The notes below the pieces were generated by a model. That model was not told where the DNA came from, made no database searches, and saw only the letters and a program-made list of their open reading frames with translations. 64,000 nt of DNA from CBDCLY01 sp965218715. GTDB lineage: Bacteria > Bacteroidota > Bacteroidia > Flavobacteriales_E > Vicingaceae. Each line of letters starts with the position of its first letter. Position 1 is the stretch's first letter. Of this stretch, positions 55,928 to 64,000 are shown in pieces. The stretch spans positions 3,826 to 67,825 of the forward strand of contig CBDCLY010000011.1 of the NCBI GenBank assembly GCA_965218715.1. Direction: 5' to 3'. The translations under genes were made by a program, and so were the position numbers.

Positions 55928-56650
55928 ATGAAAAAAGCCAGAAAAAGTAGCGTTTTCGCTAATCAAACCAATCGATTGTTAGTTGGCCTCGTTCTAAGTT
56001 TAAGTTTAGTGCATTTAGCATTTGAATGGGAAACCAGTTACGCGCTCGATAGTTCTTACCAAATGGATTCAAAAATCTTAGAATTTGACGAAATACTTCC
56101 TCCTGTAACTTACAGAGTTATGGAACAACCTAAATTGAAAAAAGCCAATACAGACCAAATTCAAATTGTAGAAATCCTTCCTGAAGAAATTAAAGAAAAA
56201 GATCCAAGTCCTACCCCTCCAATAGATCCTATTGTTGAAACCAATATCGACTTGGCTGCTTATGGCATGAATACAGATCCTGCCCCGCCCATAGAAGTAC
56301 CAAGAACAGCTGCCGAAATTTTTCCGCATTATTCTAAGTGCGAAGGCTTAATGGGAAATGAGTCTTATTTGTGCAGTATGGAAGAGATCATTAATCGCAT
56401 TGGATCCAATTTTGAAATTCCAAATCCATTAAAATCAGACCCTGGCATGCACAATGCTTTTGTAGAATTTGTTGTTGATAAAACAGGAGCAATTACAGAA
56501 GTTAAGGTCTTAAGAGCCAGTCACCCTCATATGGGGAGGGCATCAAAAAAGGCAGTGTTAAGTCTTCCAAATATGGCGCCTGCAAAGCATCATGGGAAAA
56601 AAGTGGCTTTAAGAATGACCGTTCCTTTGAACCTAGAAATAAAACCCTAG
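55928..56650 (+). CDS. Energy transducer TonB
   Basis: The product has 240 residues. A short cytoplasmic basic tail and one membrane span (about 18-34, LLVGLVLSLSLVHLAF), a Pro/Glu-rich periplasmic linker (KEKDPSPTPPIDP, then DPAPPIEVPRT), and a C-terminal TonB domain: AFVEFVVDKTGAITEVKVLRASHPHMGRASKKAV, then LRMTVPLNLEIKP. It transmits proton-motive force to outer-membrane receptors. Cys residues (CEGLMG, LCSM) lie just before the domain. The stop forms a CTAG palindrome with the convergent propeller gene. Confidence 0.9.
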   Translation: MKKARKSSVFANQTNRLLVGLVLSLSLVHLAFEWETSYALDSSYQMDSKILEFDEILPPVTYRVMEQPKLKKANTDQIQIVEILPEEIKEKDPSPTPPIDPIVETNIDLAAYGMNTDPAPPIEVPRTAAEIFPHYSKCEGLMGNESYLCSMEEIINRIGSNFEIPNPLKSDPGMHNAFVEFVVDKTGAITEVKVLRASHPHMGRASKKAVLSLPNMAPAKHHGKKVALRMTVPLNLEIKP

Positions 56651-59172
56651 CGGCTTAAAATGATCTTTTTGATTTCTTGATTTCCATTTTGCAATTCAAC
56701 ATTGAGGAAATATATTCCATTGCTTAAGTGTTCAGGCAATTGAAACTCTCCATTGAGCTGCATTTGCACACTCCAATAAGCGACATCATTTCCCAACATA
56801 TCAATAATTCTAATCCCTTCAACTGGAATGAAACTATTGTAAAACAAAATGCCAGAACTTGGATTAGGAAAGATTGAACTGTATTGGAATTTCTCAGTTT
56901 TTGCCTCTTCTATTATTCCAGTAATGCAATTTGAATAATCCGGATCTGGTAATTCTCTAACTAATTTTGCTTGAAATTGTGCTGCCTTATTCAGTTCATC
57001 TGTAAGTAGACTTACCTGTTCTAAATGAGTCATATTGGAATCAAAAGCGACAGCAACTAAATAATCTAAATTTTTTCGTTCTCCTGATTTTAAATCAAAG
57101 GGAGCAAAAACTCCTACAGAACGAGCATCTCCTAAATTATTGGCAGGGTAAGCTGGTCCCGGGTTAATTAATGACCATTCATTTGCTTTGTCTAATCTAC
57201 CAGGAAAAAGAAAGGATGCAGTATTCATCTGGCTTGGGTTATACCCATTCCCTCCTGTTGTAATTGGGTTGCCATCATTCCATAATCCTTTTAAAGCTCT
57301 ATAGTAATGGCCTGGAGTAAATGGGGCAGCCAACAATCCATTAAAATCAGAATATCCAATATAAGAACTCATGCTATGGTTAATGAATTTGGCTCCTATT
57401 GCTGGTGTCTTTGTTCCAAGATTGATGTTTGGCTGAGTAACAAATGTTTCATCAAAATCATCTCCATTGTAAGCAAAGAAAATATCCGCCGAGGGCAAAC
57501 TACCATGTGCATCATCTATTGGGTTTCCAATATCAATATCCATATTTAAGCCCACCCTAATGCTGTCCAGTTGAAATGCGTTTCGGTTGACAATGCTTTG
57601 CCTTACAAAAACCGCCTGATCTAGATAGGGAACATTGGGCTGATCAAAAACATGGACTAAAGTGTGCACTTCAACATTTAAATTATTTCCTGTTAAACCA
57701 TGAACAGTGTTTTTGGCATCATTGGTTATGATGTATATTGCTTTGTCGCCAATAATGAATGGAAAATCTCCATTTTCTGGATCGTAACAGCCATTGCTAT
57801 TAATGTCGATGAAAGGAGCTTGGTCTGGAAATTCTCCAAATTCTGATCTTCCATTTGCAGGCCAATCACGAATAACATCAGGCACAACATAGCCAGGAGA
57901 GTGCACTTGGCTCAAATGCTGACTAATTGCGGCTTTAGTTATGTAATGCATGTTCTTTCTTATTAGGTTTGGGTTAGAGCTAACAGGACCAGCTGAGAAA
58001 TCTCCTTCCACATATCCAGCTTTCGCAAGTTTTCCGGAATCATTGCTGGAGGACATCCAAATGCTTCCATCATATATCAATGTTCTATCGCTACCCTTTG
58101 GGTAATTAAATCCATAACTTGTGCTTGGACTGTTGGTAAATATTCCTCCGTAAGAATTAAAACGAGCTGAAATCGAACTGGTTTCAATTTGCATAGCAGC
58201 GGGAATAGCTTGAACACTGTCATTGGCGATGGCAAAACCTTCATCAGTTGCAATGATAACCTTTCCATTAGCGCATTTTACTTGATTAATTTTAGAAGAA
58301 ACAAAACCTTCTTGATACAAAGTATAATTGGCACCATCAAAACGATAAAGTCCCGCTTTGTCCAATTGTCCAGCTCCAGTAAAAGAAAACCAATAATCGC
58401 CATTGGAGCCAATGTCCATTGCTGTTAGTTTAGTAACGTTAATTGAGTTTGCTGGAATTTCAAAGCTGTCTAAGTCAAACAGGCCATTGATTAAGTATGC
58501 GCCAGAATTGTTAGAAGTAATGCCAATTTCTCCATTGTTCATTTGGATCAATTTGGCGTCTCCAACATAGGTTTTAAGACCGGTATCTCTAATGGTGGTC
58601 CAATTGTTTCCATCAAAAAGTTCCGCAGTTACAGGATTGGCAATGTTAACTATGCTTTCAGAAAAAACATTGCCATAAATACTATCTCCGCTATTGATGG
58701 CAATGTCATATATTTTTCGTCCGGTAAAATGAGTGAAAATAGCCCCTTCTTTTTTGGTCAATCCATCAAAGGAGGCAATCCAAAGAGTGCCATTTTGATC
58801 CACTTCAATGTCTTGAATGACATTGGTTAACAATCCATTACTGGTGTCGAAATGAGTAAAATTCCCATTGACAAATTGACAAAGACCAGAGTCGTTTACC
58901 ATCCAAGTTGTATCGCCATGAGACCTAATTTTTCTAATTACATTGGATCGAATTTGACTGTTGCTGGTATCATAATTTACAAAGCCATTGAAATCGTATA
59001 CAGACAAACCACTATCAGTGGCTAAGTAAATGTGGTTTTTAGCAATGCTCAATTCATTTACTTTAGAGCTTATTAGTCCATCTGATTTTAGGAATGTCTT
59101 CCAATAGTTTTGGGAAAAAGTGGGTGAAACAATTAGAATAAAAAAGAGGCTATAAAATAATTTTCTAGTCAT
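56647..59172 (-). CDS. Propeller protein with T9SS sorting domain
   Basis: The product has 841 residues from ATG 59172. Signal peptide MTRKLFYSLFFILIVSPTFSQ; then about 300 residues of regulator-propeller-like repeats (LYDFNGFVNYDTS, DQNGTLWIASFDGL, NGDYWFSFTGAG). The middle, starting SYGFNYPKGSD, is a large unannotated region with DSIRVGLNMDIDIGNPIDDAHG, probably carbohydrate- or calcium-binding. The T9SS tail is SSIFPNPSSGILFYNSF, ending KKIILSR. Secreted or surface protein of unknown target. Confidence 0.88.
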   Translation of the reverse strand: MTRKLFYSLFFILIVSPTFSQNYWKTFLKSDGLISSKVNELSIAKNHIYLATDSGLSVYDFNGFVNYDTSNSQIRSNVIRKIRSHGDTTWMVNDSGLCQFVNGNFTHFDTSNGLLTNVIQDIEVDQNGTLWIASFDGLTKKEGAIFTHFTGRKIYDIAINSGDSIYGNVFSESIVNIANPVTAELFDGNNWTTIRDTGLKTYVGDAKLIQMNNGEIGITSNNSGAYLINGLFDLDSFEIPANSINVTKLTAMDIGSNGDYWFSFTGAGQLDKAGLYRFDGANYTLYQEGFVSSKINQVKCANGKVIIATDEGFAIANDSVQAIPAAMQIETSSISARFNSYGGIFTNSPSTSYGFNYPKGSDRTLIYDGSIWMSSSNDSGKLAKAGYVEGDFSAGPVSSNPNLIRKNMHYITKAAISQHLSQVHSPGYVVPDVIRDWPANGRSEFGEFPDQAPFIDINSNGCYDPENGDFPFIIGDKAIYIITNDAKNTVHGLTGNNLNVEVHTLVHVFDQPNVPYLDQAVFVRQSIVNRNAFQLDSIRVGLNMDIDIGNPIDDAHGSLPSADIFFAYNGDDFDETFVTQPNINLGTKTPAIGAKFINHSMSSYIGYSDFNGLLAAPFTPGHYYRALKGLWNDGNPITTGGNGYNPSQMNTASFLFPGRLDKANEWSLINPGPAYPANNLGDARSVGVFAPFDLKSGERKNLDYLVAVAFDSNMTHLEQVSLLTDELNKAAQFQAKLVRELPDPDYSNCITGIIEEAKTEKFQYSSIFPNPSSGILFYNSFIPVEGIRIIDMLGNDVAYWSVQMQLNGEFQLPEHLSNGIYFLNVELQNGNQEIKKIILSR

Positions 59173-59247
59173 GTAGATCAACTTTTGGGTTTATAATTTA
59201 ACACTGCAAAATGCTTGTTCGTTGCCTATTCGGCTTATTTTTAAGGC

Positions 59248-59994
59248 ATGAAATCTAGCTTTAAGAATAGTAAAATACAAATTAATGTCGACTTCACTAA
59301 ACCCGTAGATGTCTCCATTCCTTTAAGAGCGGGATCTAAGAATGTGAACGCTTGGTATGTTGACCCAGTAAAAATAGAAGCAGTTAGAACAGAACAATTT
59401 GTTGGTTCTGTTGCAGAAGGAGGAAGCGTAAATTTTAGAAACATACAATTCAATCCTCATGGAAATGGAACGCATACCGAATGTGTTGGACACATCTCAA
59501 AAGCGGAGTATTCCATTAACCAATGTTTAAAAAGCTTTTTGTTTTACTCTCAAGTTCTTAGCATAAAGCCAAGTGTTCAAAATAATGGAGATCAAATAAT
59601 TTGCGGAGAAGATTTAGAAGGAAAGTTATTGCCAAACATTGAGGCCTTATTGATTCGAACACTTCCGAATCCACTGACAAAAATGGAAATGCAATATTCC
59701 AACACCAACCCACCCTATTTAGATGAGGATTTTATCAAGCAAATAATTGATCATGGAGTAAAGCATTTGTTAATTGATCTTCCTTCGGTAGATCGTGAAC
59801 TCGACGATGGGGTTTTGGCAGCTCATCATCTTTTTTGGGATTACCCAGCTGATCCAAAATTTGATCGTACCATCACAGAGATGATTTACATCCCTGATGA
59901 AATTAAAGATGGCAACTATCTTCTTAACCTGCAAATTGCTAGTTTCGAAAATGATGCAAGTCCAAGCAAACCAGTCTTGTATCCAATAATTTAA
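59248..59994 (+). CDS. Cyclase-family hydrolase (kynurenine formamidase-like)
   Basis: The product has 248 residues. The metal-binding signature NPHGNGTHTECVGHISK near residues 69-85 is the family HxGTHxDxxxH motif in diverged form (Glu in place of Asp). VKHLLIDLPSVDRELDDGVLAAHHLFW continues the metal site, as does the C-terminal LQIASFENDASPSKPVLYPI. Members hydrolyse amide or cyclic esters; the substrate here is unknown. The ATG is 75 bases from the divergent propeller gene. Confidence 0.85.
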   Translation: MKSSFKNSKIQINVDFTKPVDVSIPLRAGSKNVNAWYVDPVKIEAVRTEQFVGSVAEGGSVNFRNIQFNPHGNGTHTECVGHISKAEYSINQCLKSFLFYSQVLSIKPSVQNNGDQIICGEDLEGKLLPNIEALLIRTLPNPLTKMEMQYSNTNPPYLDEDFIKQIIDHGVKHLLIDLPSVDRELDDGVLAAHHLFWDYPADPKFDRTITEMIYIPDEIKDGNYLLNLQIASFENDASPSKPVLYPII

Positions 59995-60016
59995 ACTGCT
60001 ATCACCTCCAATTAAA

Positions 60017-60911
60017 ATGGATAAGTCTACTCGAAATTCACTTCTACTTTTACAATTGGTAGTCCTCATTTTTGGCTTCACTGCCATTTTAGGAAAGTTA
60101 ATTAGTGTCTCATCAGAAGTTTTAGTTTGGTATCGAATGGGAATTGCCGCTGTGTGCTTGTTAATCTATTCTAAGTTAAAAGGATTGCCCTTACACCTTG
60201 GTTGGAAAGGAAGCACTCAATCCATAGTTACTGGGTTTATTGTAGCTGCTCATTGGATATTGTTTTTTGAAGCCATCCATCAATCTTCTATATCCATCAC
60301 CTTAGCAGCTCTTTCATCTGCATCTATTTTTACTTCCATTTTAGAACCCATAGTTTTTAAAAGGCGGTTTTATTGGTATGAATTTGTGCTTGGAGCAATA
60401 GTAATTTTAGGTCTAATATTAATTTACCAAGTAGAAGTTCAACAAAGTTTTGGATTGTTTTTTAGGGATAGGATCTGCTGCGCTTGCTGCTCTTTTTACT
60501 GTAATTAACGGGAAATTAATTCAATCTTATAATTCAACATCAATTTCTAGTCTGGAACTTTTTGGCGGATTTTTGGCCATTAGTTTTTATGGAATCTTTC
60601 AAGATTCTTTCTCTTTTGAAAATATAATGCTGAGTGGGGAAGATTTAATTTGGATTGGGATTTTGGCCATTATTTGCACTGCATTTGCATTTGTTGCCAG
60701 TGTGGAGGTAATGAAAGATTTGAGTCCGTTTACAGTTAGTTTAAGTGTAAATCTTGAACCCGTCTATGGGATAATACTTGCCTATTTTATCTTTGGTGAA
60801 GAAGAGAAGATGTCATTCGTTTTTTACATTGGAGCAGGTTTAATCTTGTGTGCAATATTTTTAAATGTGCTTGTAAAAAAGCAACTCAAGAAGAAAGCCA
60901 AAAGGGCTTGA
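60017..60911 (+). pseudogene. EamA/DMT-family transporter, one frameshift
   Basis: Two frames join when one T is removed from the six-T run at 60458-60463, giving QSFGLFLGIGSAALAALFTVINGK and a 297-residue protein with ten spans. N-terminal half: LVVLIFGFTAILGKLISVSS, ALSSASIFTSILEPIVF. C-terminal half: FAFVASVEVMKDLSPFTVSLSVNLEPVYGIILAY, with the usual E-P-V/I motif. Not a close paralogue of the EamA gene at 6.7 kb. Exporter of unknown substrate. It follows the cyclase gene by 22 bases. Confidence 0.85.
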
Positions 60912-60940
60912 TTCTAAGAGGAATTCGGCTTTAAGCTTCT

Positions 60941-60948
60941 TATATTTG
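60941..60948 (+). promoter_or_regulatory. Candidate -7 element TATATTTG upstream of metG
   Basis: Matches TAnnTTTG and lies 21 bases before the metG ATG, consistent with a very short leader. No convincing TTG -33 partner. Confidence 0.4.
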
Positions 60949-60969
60949 CTGCTTGATTAAACAAAAGAA

Positions 60970-63039
60970 ATGGCATTAGATCATCCAAAAAGACATTTAA
61001 TTACAGCAGCTTTACCCTACGCTAATGGCCCAATACACATTGGCCATTTAGCTGGTGCATTTTTACCGGCAGATGTATATGTGCGCTATCTTAAATTGAA
61101 AAAGGAAGAAGTACTCTTTGTTTGTGGATCTGATGAGCATGGCGCTGCCATTACTTTAAGGGCAAAAAAAGAAGGGAAAAGCCCGCAAGAAATTGTGGAT
61201 AACTACCACAATTTGAACAAAAAAGCATTCTCTGATTTTGGAATTGATTTCGACATTTTTCATCGAACATCTTCTAAACTTCACCATGAAACAGCTCAGG
61301 AGTTCTTCAAAACCCTTTCTGATAAAGGGGTTTTTACTGAAAAGTCGAATGAACAATATTATGATGAGAAATATAAACAGTTTTTGGCCGATCGTTACAT
61401 CAGTGGAGATTGTCCAAAATGCAATCATGAAGGAGCTTATGGTGACCAATGTGAAAACTGTGGGTCTGCGTTAAATCCAAAGGAGCTTATAAATCCAGTC
61501 TCTACTTTAAGCAATAAGCCTCCTGTATTAAAAGAAACGAAGCATTGGTTTTTACCAATGAATGAAGACGAAGAGTGGCTCAAAAAATGGATTAACGAGG
61601 GAGAACTTAATGGTACAAAACTTCATGACCCAAAAACGTGGAGAAAACAAGTAATTGGACAATGCAAGTCATGGTTAGACGGAGGATTGCAAGAGAGGGC
61701 CATGACGCGTGATCTGGATTGGGGGGTGAAAGTTCCATTGAAAAATGCCGAAGGGAAAGTCCTTTATGTCTGGTTAGATGCTCCAATAGGTTACATTTCT
61801 GCAACCAAACAATGGGCCTCTGAAAATGGAGCAAATTGGGAAGATTATTGGAAAAGTGAGGATACAGAAATGCTTCACTTCATTGGGAAAGACAACATCG
61901 TTTTTCATTGCCTAATTTTTCCAATTTTGTTAAAAAGACATGAAGGTTTTAATTTACCAAAGAATGTTCCTGCGAATGAATTCTTAAACCTTGAGGGAGA
62001 TAAAATTTCTACGTCTCGAGATTGGGCAGTTTGGCTGCACGAATTCATGGAGCAATTACCTGGAAAAAATGATGTTTTGCGGTATGTCTTAAACTCAATC
62101 GCACCAGAATCAAAAGATAGTGAGTTTACGTGGGATGATTTTCAGGCAAGAAACAACAGTGAGTTAGTTGCCATTTATGGAAACTTTGTAAATCGGGCAG
62201 TGGTTCTTTGTCATAAATACTACGACGGCATTGTTCCTGAACAAGGAGATGCATCAAAGTATCAAAGCGTAATTGATCAGCTTCATGACGCTGTAGCTGA
62301 GATCGACAATTGCATGCAGCAATTGCGGATAAGAGATGCCCAAACTGCTTGCATGAAGTTAGCAAGAATTGGGAATAAATTTTTGGCAGATACTGAACCC
62401 TGGAAATTGATTAAAACTGACCCTGAAGAAGTAAAGACCATATTGAACCTAAGCCTTCAAATTGCGGCAAATTCAGGAATTGCATTTAGCCCTTTTCTTC
62501 CTCAAAGCAGCGAAAATTTAGCTGAGATGATCGGCTTAAAACAATTTTCTTGGGAGAATCTAGGGTCTCTGGATTTGATTAAAAGTGGCGAGCAACTTAA
62601 TGCGGCAAAACATTTATTTGAAAAAATTGAAGATGACCTTATTGAATTCCAAAAGGAAAGGCTCAAAAAAATAAGTAAAATGAAGGAAGAAGAAGAAGAA
62701 TTAGCTTTTAAGAAGGACATTAGTTTTGAAGATTTCCAAAAACTTGACATCCGAGTGGGAAAAATATTAAGTGCGAAAAAGCTAGAAAAAAGCAAAAAAC
62801 TTATCCAGTTTAGTGTTGATTTAGGGAAGGAAACAAGAACTATTCTTTCTGGAATTGCCGAGCATTTTGAAGCGGAAGAATTAATTGGAAAATCTGTTCA
62901 AGTTCTTTGTAATCTTCCCCCAAGAAAAATGATGGGAATTGCGTCTGAAGGAATGATTTTGTCTGCTGAAGATCAAGAGGGCAAACTGTTTTTATTAGAA
63001 GCCGTTGAGACTTGTCCTCCAGGATCAAAAGTTGGATAA
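60970..63039 (+). CDS. metG: Methionyl-tRNA synthetase
   Basis: The product has 689 residues. It charges tRNA-Met. HIGH motif in GPIHIGHLAGAFLPAD (residues 21-36), zinc knuckle CPKCNHEGAYGDQCENC near 144-160, tRNA-binding WLDGGLQERAMTRDLDWG, and a KMSKS counterpart EGDKISTSRDW. An appended C-terminal EMAP/Trbp111-like tRNA-binding domain (DFQKLDIRVGKILSAKKL, ending CPPGSKV) is present, as in many long MetRS. A Lys/Glu-rich coiled linker (about 555-585) separates the two parts. The frame is intact. Confidence 0.97.
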   Translation: MALDHPKRHLITAALPYANGPIHIGHLAGAFLPADVYVRYLKLKKEEVLFVCGSDEHGAAITLRAKKEGKSPQEIVDNYHNLNKKAFSDFGIDFDIFHRTSSKLHHETAQEFFKTLSDKGVFTEKSNEQYYDEKYKQFLADRYISGDCPKCNHEGAYGDQCENCGSALNPKELINPVSTLSNKPPVLKETKHWFLPMNEDEEWLKKWINEGELNGTKLHDPKTWRKQVIGQCKSWLDGGLQERAMTRDLDWGVKVPLKNAEGKVLYVWLDAPIGYISATKQWASENGANWEDYWKSEDTEMLHFIGKDNIVFHCLIFPILLKRHEGFNLPKNVPANEFLNLEGDKISTSRDWAVWLHEFMEQLPGKNDVLRYVLNSIAPESKDSEFTWDDFQARNNSELVAIYGNFVNRAVVLCHKYYDGIVPEQGDASKYQSVIDQLHDAVAEIDNCMQQLRIRDAQTACMKLARIGNKFLADTEPWKLIKTDPEEVKTILNLSLQIAANSGIAFSPFLPQSSENLAEMIGLKQFSWENLGSLDLIKSGEQLNAAKHLFEKIEDDLIEFQKERLKKISKMKEEEEELAFKKDISFEDFQKLDIRVGKILSAKKLEKSKKLIQFSVDLGKETRTILSGIAEHFEAEELIGKSVQVLCNLPPRKMMGIASEGMILSAEDQEGKLFLLEAVETCPPGSKVG

Positions 63040-63069
63040 TCCTATTTTTTGTTTTATCATTACCAAATC

Positions 63070-63660
63070 ATGTACAAGCGAATATTTCTACTTTTTTGCT
63101 TAGTAATAATAGCCAAACAGGGCTTCAATCAACCCTGTTTTAATGTTGAAATTGAAACAAGAGTAGATTATGTGCTGCCCAGATGTAATCTTAACGATGG
63201 GTTTATTGACGCAAGACGTTCAGTTGGTGGAACACCACCATACTCATATTCGATTGATACATTGGATTCACAATTGGGGGTGTTTATCGATTTAGGAATT
63301 GGCACCTATACTTTAATCACCACCGATGCAAGAGGTTGTACCTCATCGAGAGATATCGAATTAATCTACAAAGATCTTGAAGTGGTAATAACTCCAGACA
63401 ACACTTTTACGCCAAATGGTGATAATATTAATGATACCTGGAGGATAACTGGAATTGATCGATTTCAGGGAACGGATGTTCGTGTTTTTAATAGGTGGGG
63501 ACAACAAGTTTTTGTAAGTAATCCCTATATCAATGAGTTGGGCTGGGATGGCACACAAAATGGGTCAAATGCGCCTCCTGGCACTTATTTTTATGTCATA
63601 AGTGTCATTGATAATTGCATTGAAGATCATTTGGCTGGATCAATTACAATTGTGAGATGA
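63070..63660 (+). CDS. Gliding-motility-type C-terminal domain protein (T9SS type B sorting)
   Basis: The product has 196 residues from ATG 63070; an upstream TTG adds only seven codons. Signal peptide MYKRIFLLFCLVIIAKQGFNQ. One SprB-like repeat (PRCNLNDGFIDARRSVGGTPPYSYSIDT) is followed by the gliding-motility C-terminal domain: TFTPNGDNINDTWRITGIDRF, VRVFNRWGQQVFVSN, then GWDGTQNGSNAPPGTYFYVI. This is type B T9SS sorting. It is unusually short for the family. The TGA overlaps the PorP/SprF-like ATG (ATGA), which links it functionally to that gene. Confidence 0.92.
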   Translation: MYKRIFLLFCLVIIAKQGFNQPCFNVEIETRVDYVLPRCNLNDGFIDARRSVGGTPPYSYSIDTLDSQLGVFIDLGIGTYTLITTDARGCTSSRDIELIYKDLEVVITPDNTFTPNGDNINDTWRITGIDRFQGTDVRVFNRWGQQVFVSNPYINELGWDGTQNGSNAPPGTYFYVISVIDNCIEDHLAGSITIVR

Positions 63661-64000
63661 AAAAAGCTTTGGTCTTCGGTATATTGATTTCGATCATCGC
63701 TCCAATTTTGGCGCAACAACATCCTATTTACACTCAATATCAGCTAAATCGGTTTGCCATCAACCCAGCATTAGCTGGTGTTCTGCCTTGTGGTGAAGCA
63801 ATTGTTGGTAATCGAAGACAATGGATAGGATTTGAGGGAGCGCCACGAACCTATTACTCAAGTTTCAATACTAGGGTCAACAAAAAAGACAAATACCCTA
63901 AAAATTACCATGGTTGGGGCATAAATATTATTGCAGATAGATTGGGTCAATTGGAGTACAATTATATAAAGGGTGCCTATGCCTATCATGTAAAGCTGAG
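63657..64000 (+). CDS. PorP/SprF-family type IX secretion membrane protein, 3' end outside window
   Basis: The first 114 codons are present, running off the right edge with no stop. Signal peptide MKKALVFGILISIIAPILAQ, then HPIYTQYQLNRFAINPALAG, which is the characteristic opening of PorP/SprF proteins, and GNRRQWIGFEGAPRTYYSSF. Family members are outer-membrane barrels that assist T9SS substrates with type B domains; the adjacent, overlapping gene encodes exactly such a substrate. The gene starts inside the stop of that gene. Confidence 0.9.
   Translation, partial: MKKALVFGILISIIAPILAQQHPIYTQYQLNRFAINPALAGVLPCGEAIVGNRRQWIGFEGAPRTYYSSFNTRVNKKDKYPKNYHGWGINIIADRLGQLEYNYIKGAYAYHVKL

Overview
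This 64 kb window reads as chromosomal DNA of a member of the Bacteroidota, most likely order Flavobacteriales. Several observations support that. It is AT-rich and its starts lack Shine-Dalgarno sequences. Several starts are preceded by the Bacteroidota -7 element TAnnTTTG. Seven or eight secreted proteins carry the YPNP-type type IX secretion (T9SS) C-terminal sorting domain or the gliding-motility type B version, and a PorP/SprF-like gene sits at the right edge. A DUF6341/DUF6427 pair of the kind seen in Flavobacteriia lies next to purine genes. I name no genus.

Layout. 0-6.3 kb: a conserved lipoprotein/secreted pair, then minus-strand genes for a T9SS metalloprotease, a short-chain dehydrogenase, a frameshifted transsulfuration enzyme and a flippase-like membrane protein. 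6.4-9.7 kb: plus-strand run ArsC-like, EamA, yicC, gmk, nadD. 9.7-17.4 kb: purQ, DUF6427, DUF6341, then the minus-strand series sucA, sucB, a small secreted protein and purD. 17.4-21.5 kb: an unknown protein, a TIGR01777 epimerase, then polyprenyl synthase, sugar epimerase and rfbA. 21.5-30.8 kb: an MMPL/RND transporter, a TRIC channel and a 2000-residue alpha-2-macroglobulin-like lipoprotein, the first and last frameshifted. 30.8-34 kb: lipoproteins and a tandem universal stress protein.

34-43.7 kb is the accessory-looking part. A beta-propeller T9SS protein is followed by two tandem copies of a T9SS cargo cassette on the minus strand. The cassettes are separated and bordered by decaying copies of the 3' half and terminator of a tRNA-Asn gene, and the intact tRNA-Asn is at 43642-43715. 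A 95-bp tandem repeat derived from the tRNA tail lies directly downstream of it.

43.8-64 kb: two adjacent PfkB kinases, a DUF4399 lipoprotein, a biotin carrier protein, an M1 aminopeptidase, rnhA, lipB and lipA (convergent), MarC, a barrel fusion protein, rnr, TonB, a propeller T9SS protein, a cyclase-family hydrolase, a frameshifted EamA transporter, metG, and a type B sorted protein coupled to a PorP/SprF-like protein. LipB and LipA would lipoylate the SucB protein encoded here.

At least twelve one-base indels, almost all +1 in short homopolymers, break six otherwise normal genes, and one in-frame TGA interrupts a seventh. The pattern looks more like assembly error than decay, but raw reads are needed to decide. 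I did not find a recognisable defence system, CRISPR array, prophage or insertion sequence. The most unusual structure is the tRNA-Asn-bordered tandem cassette.
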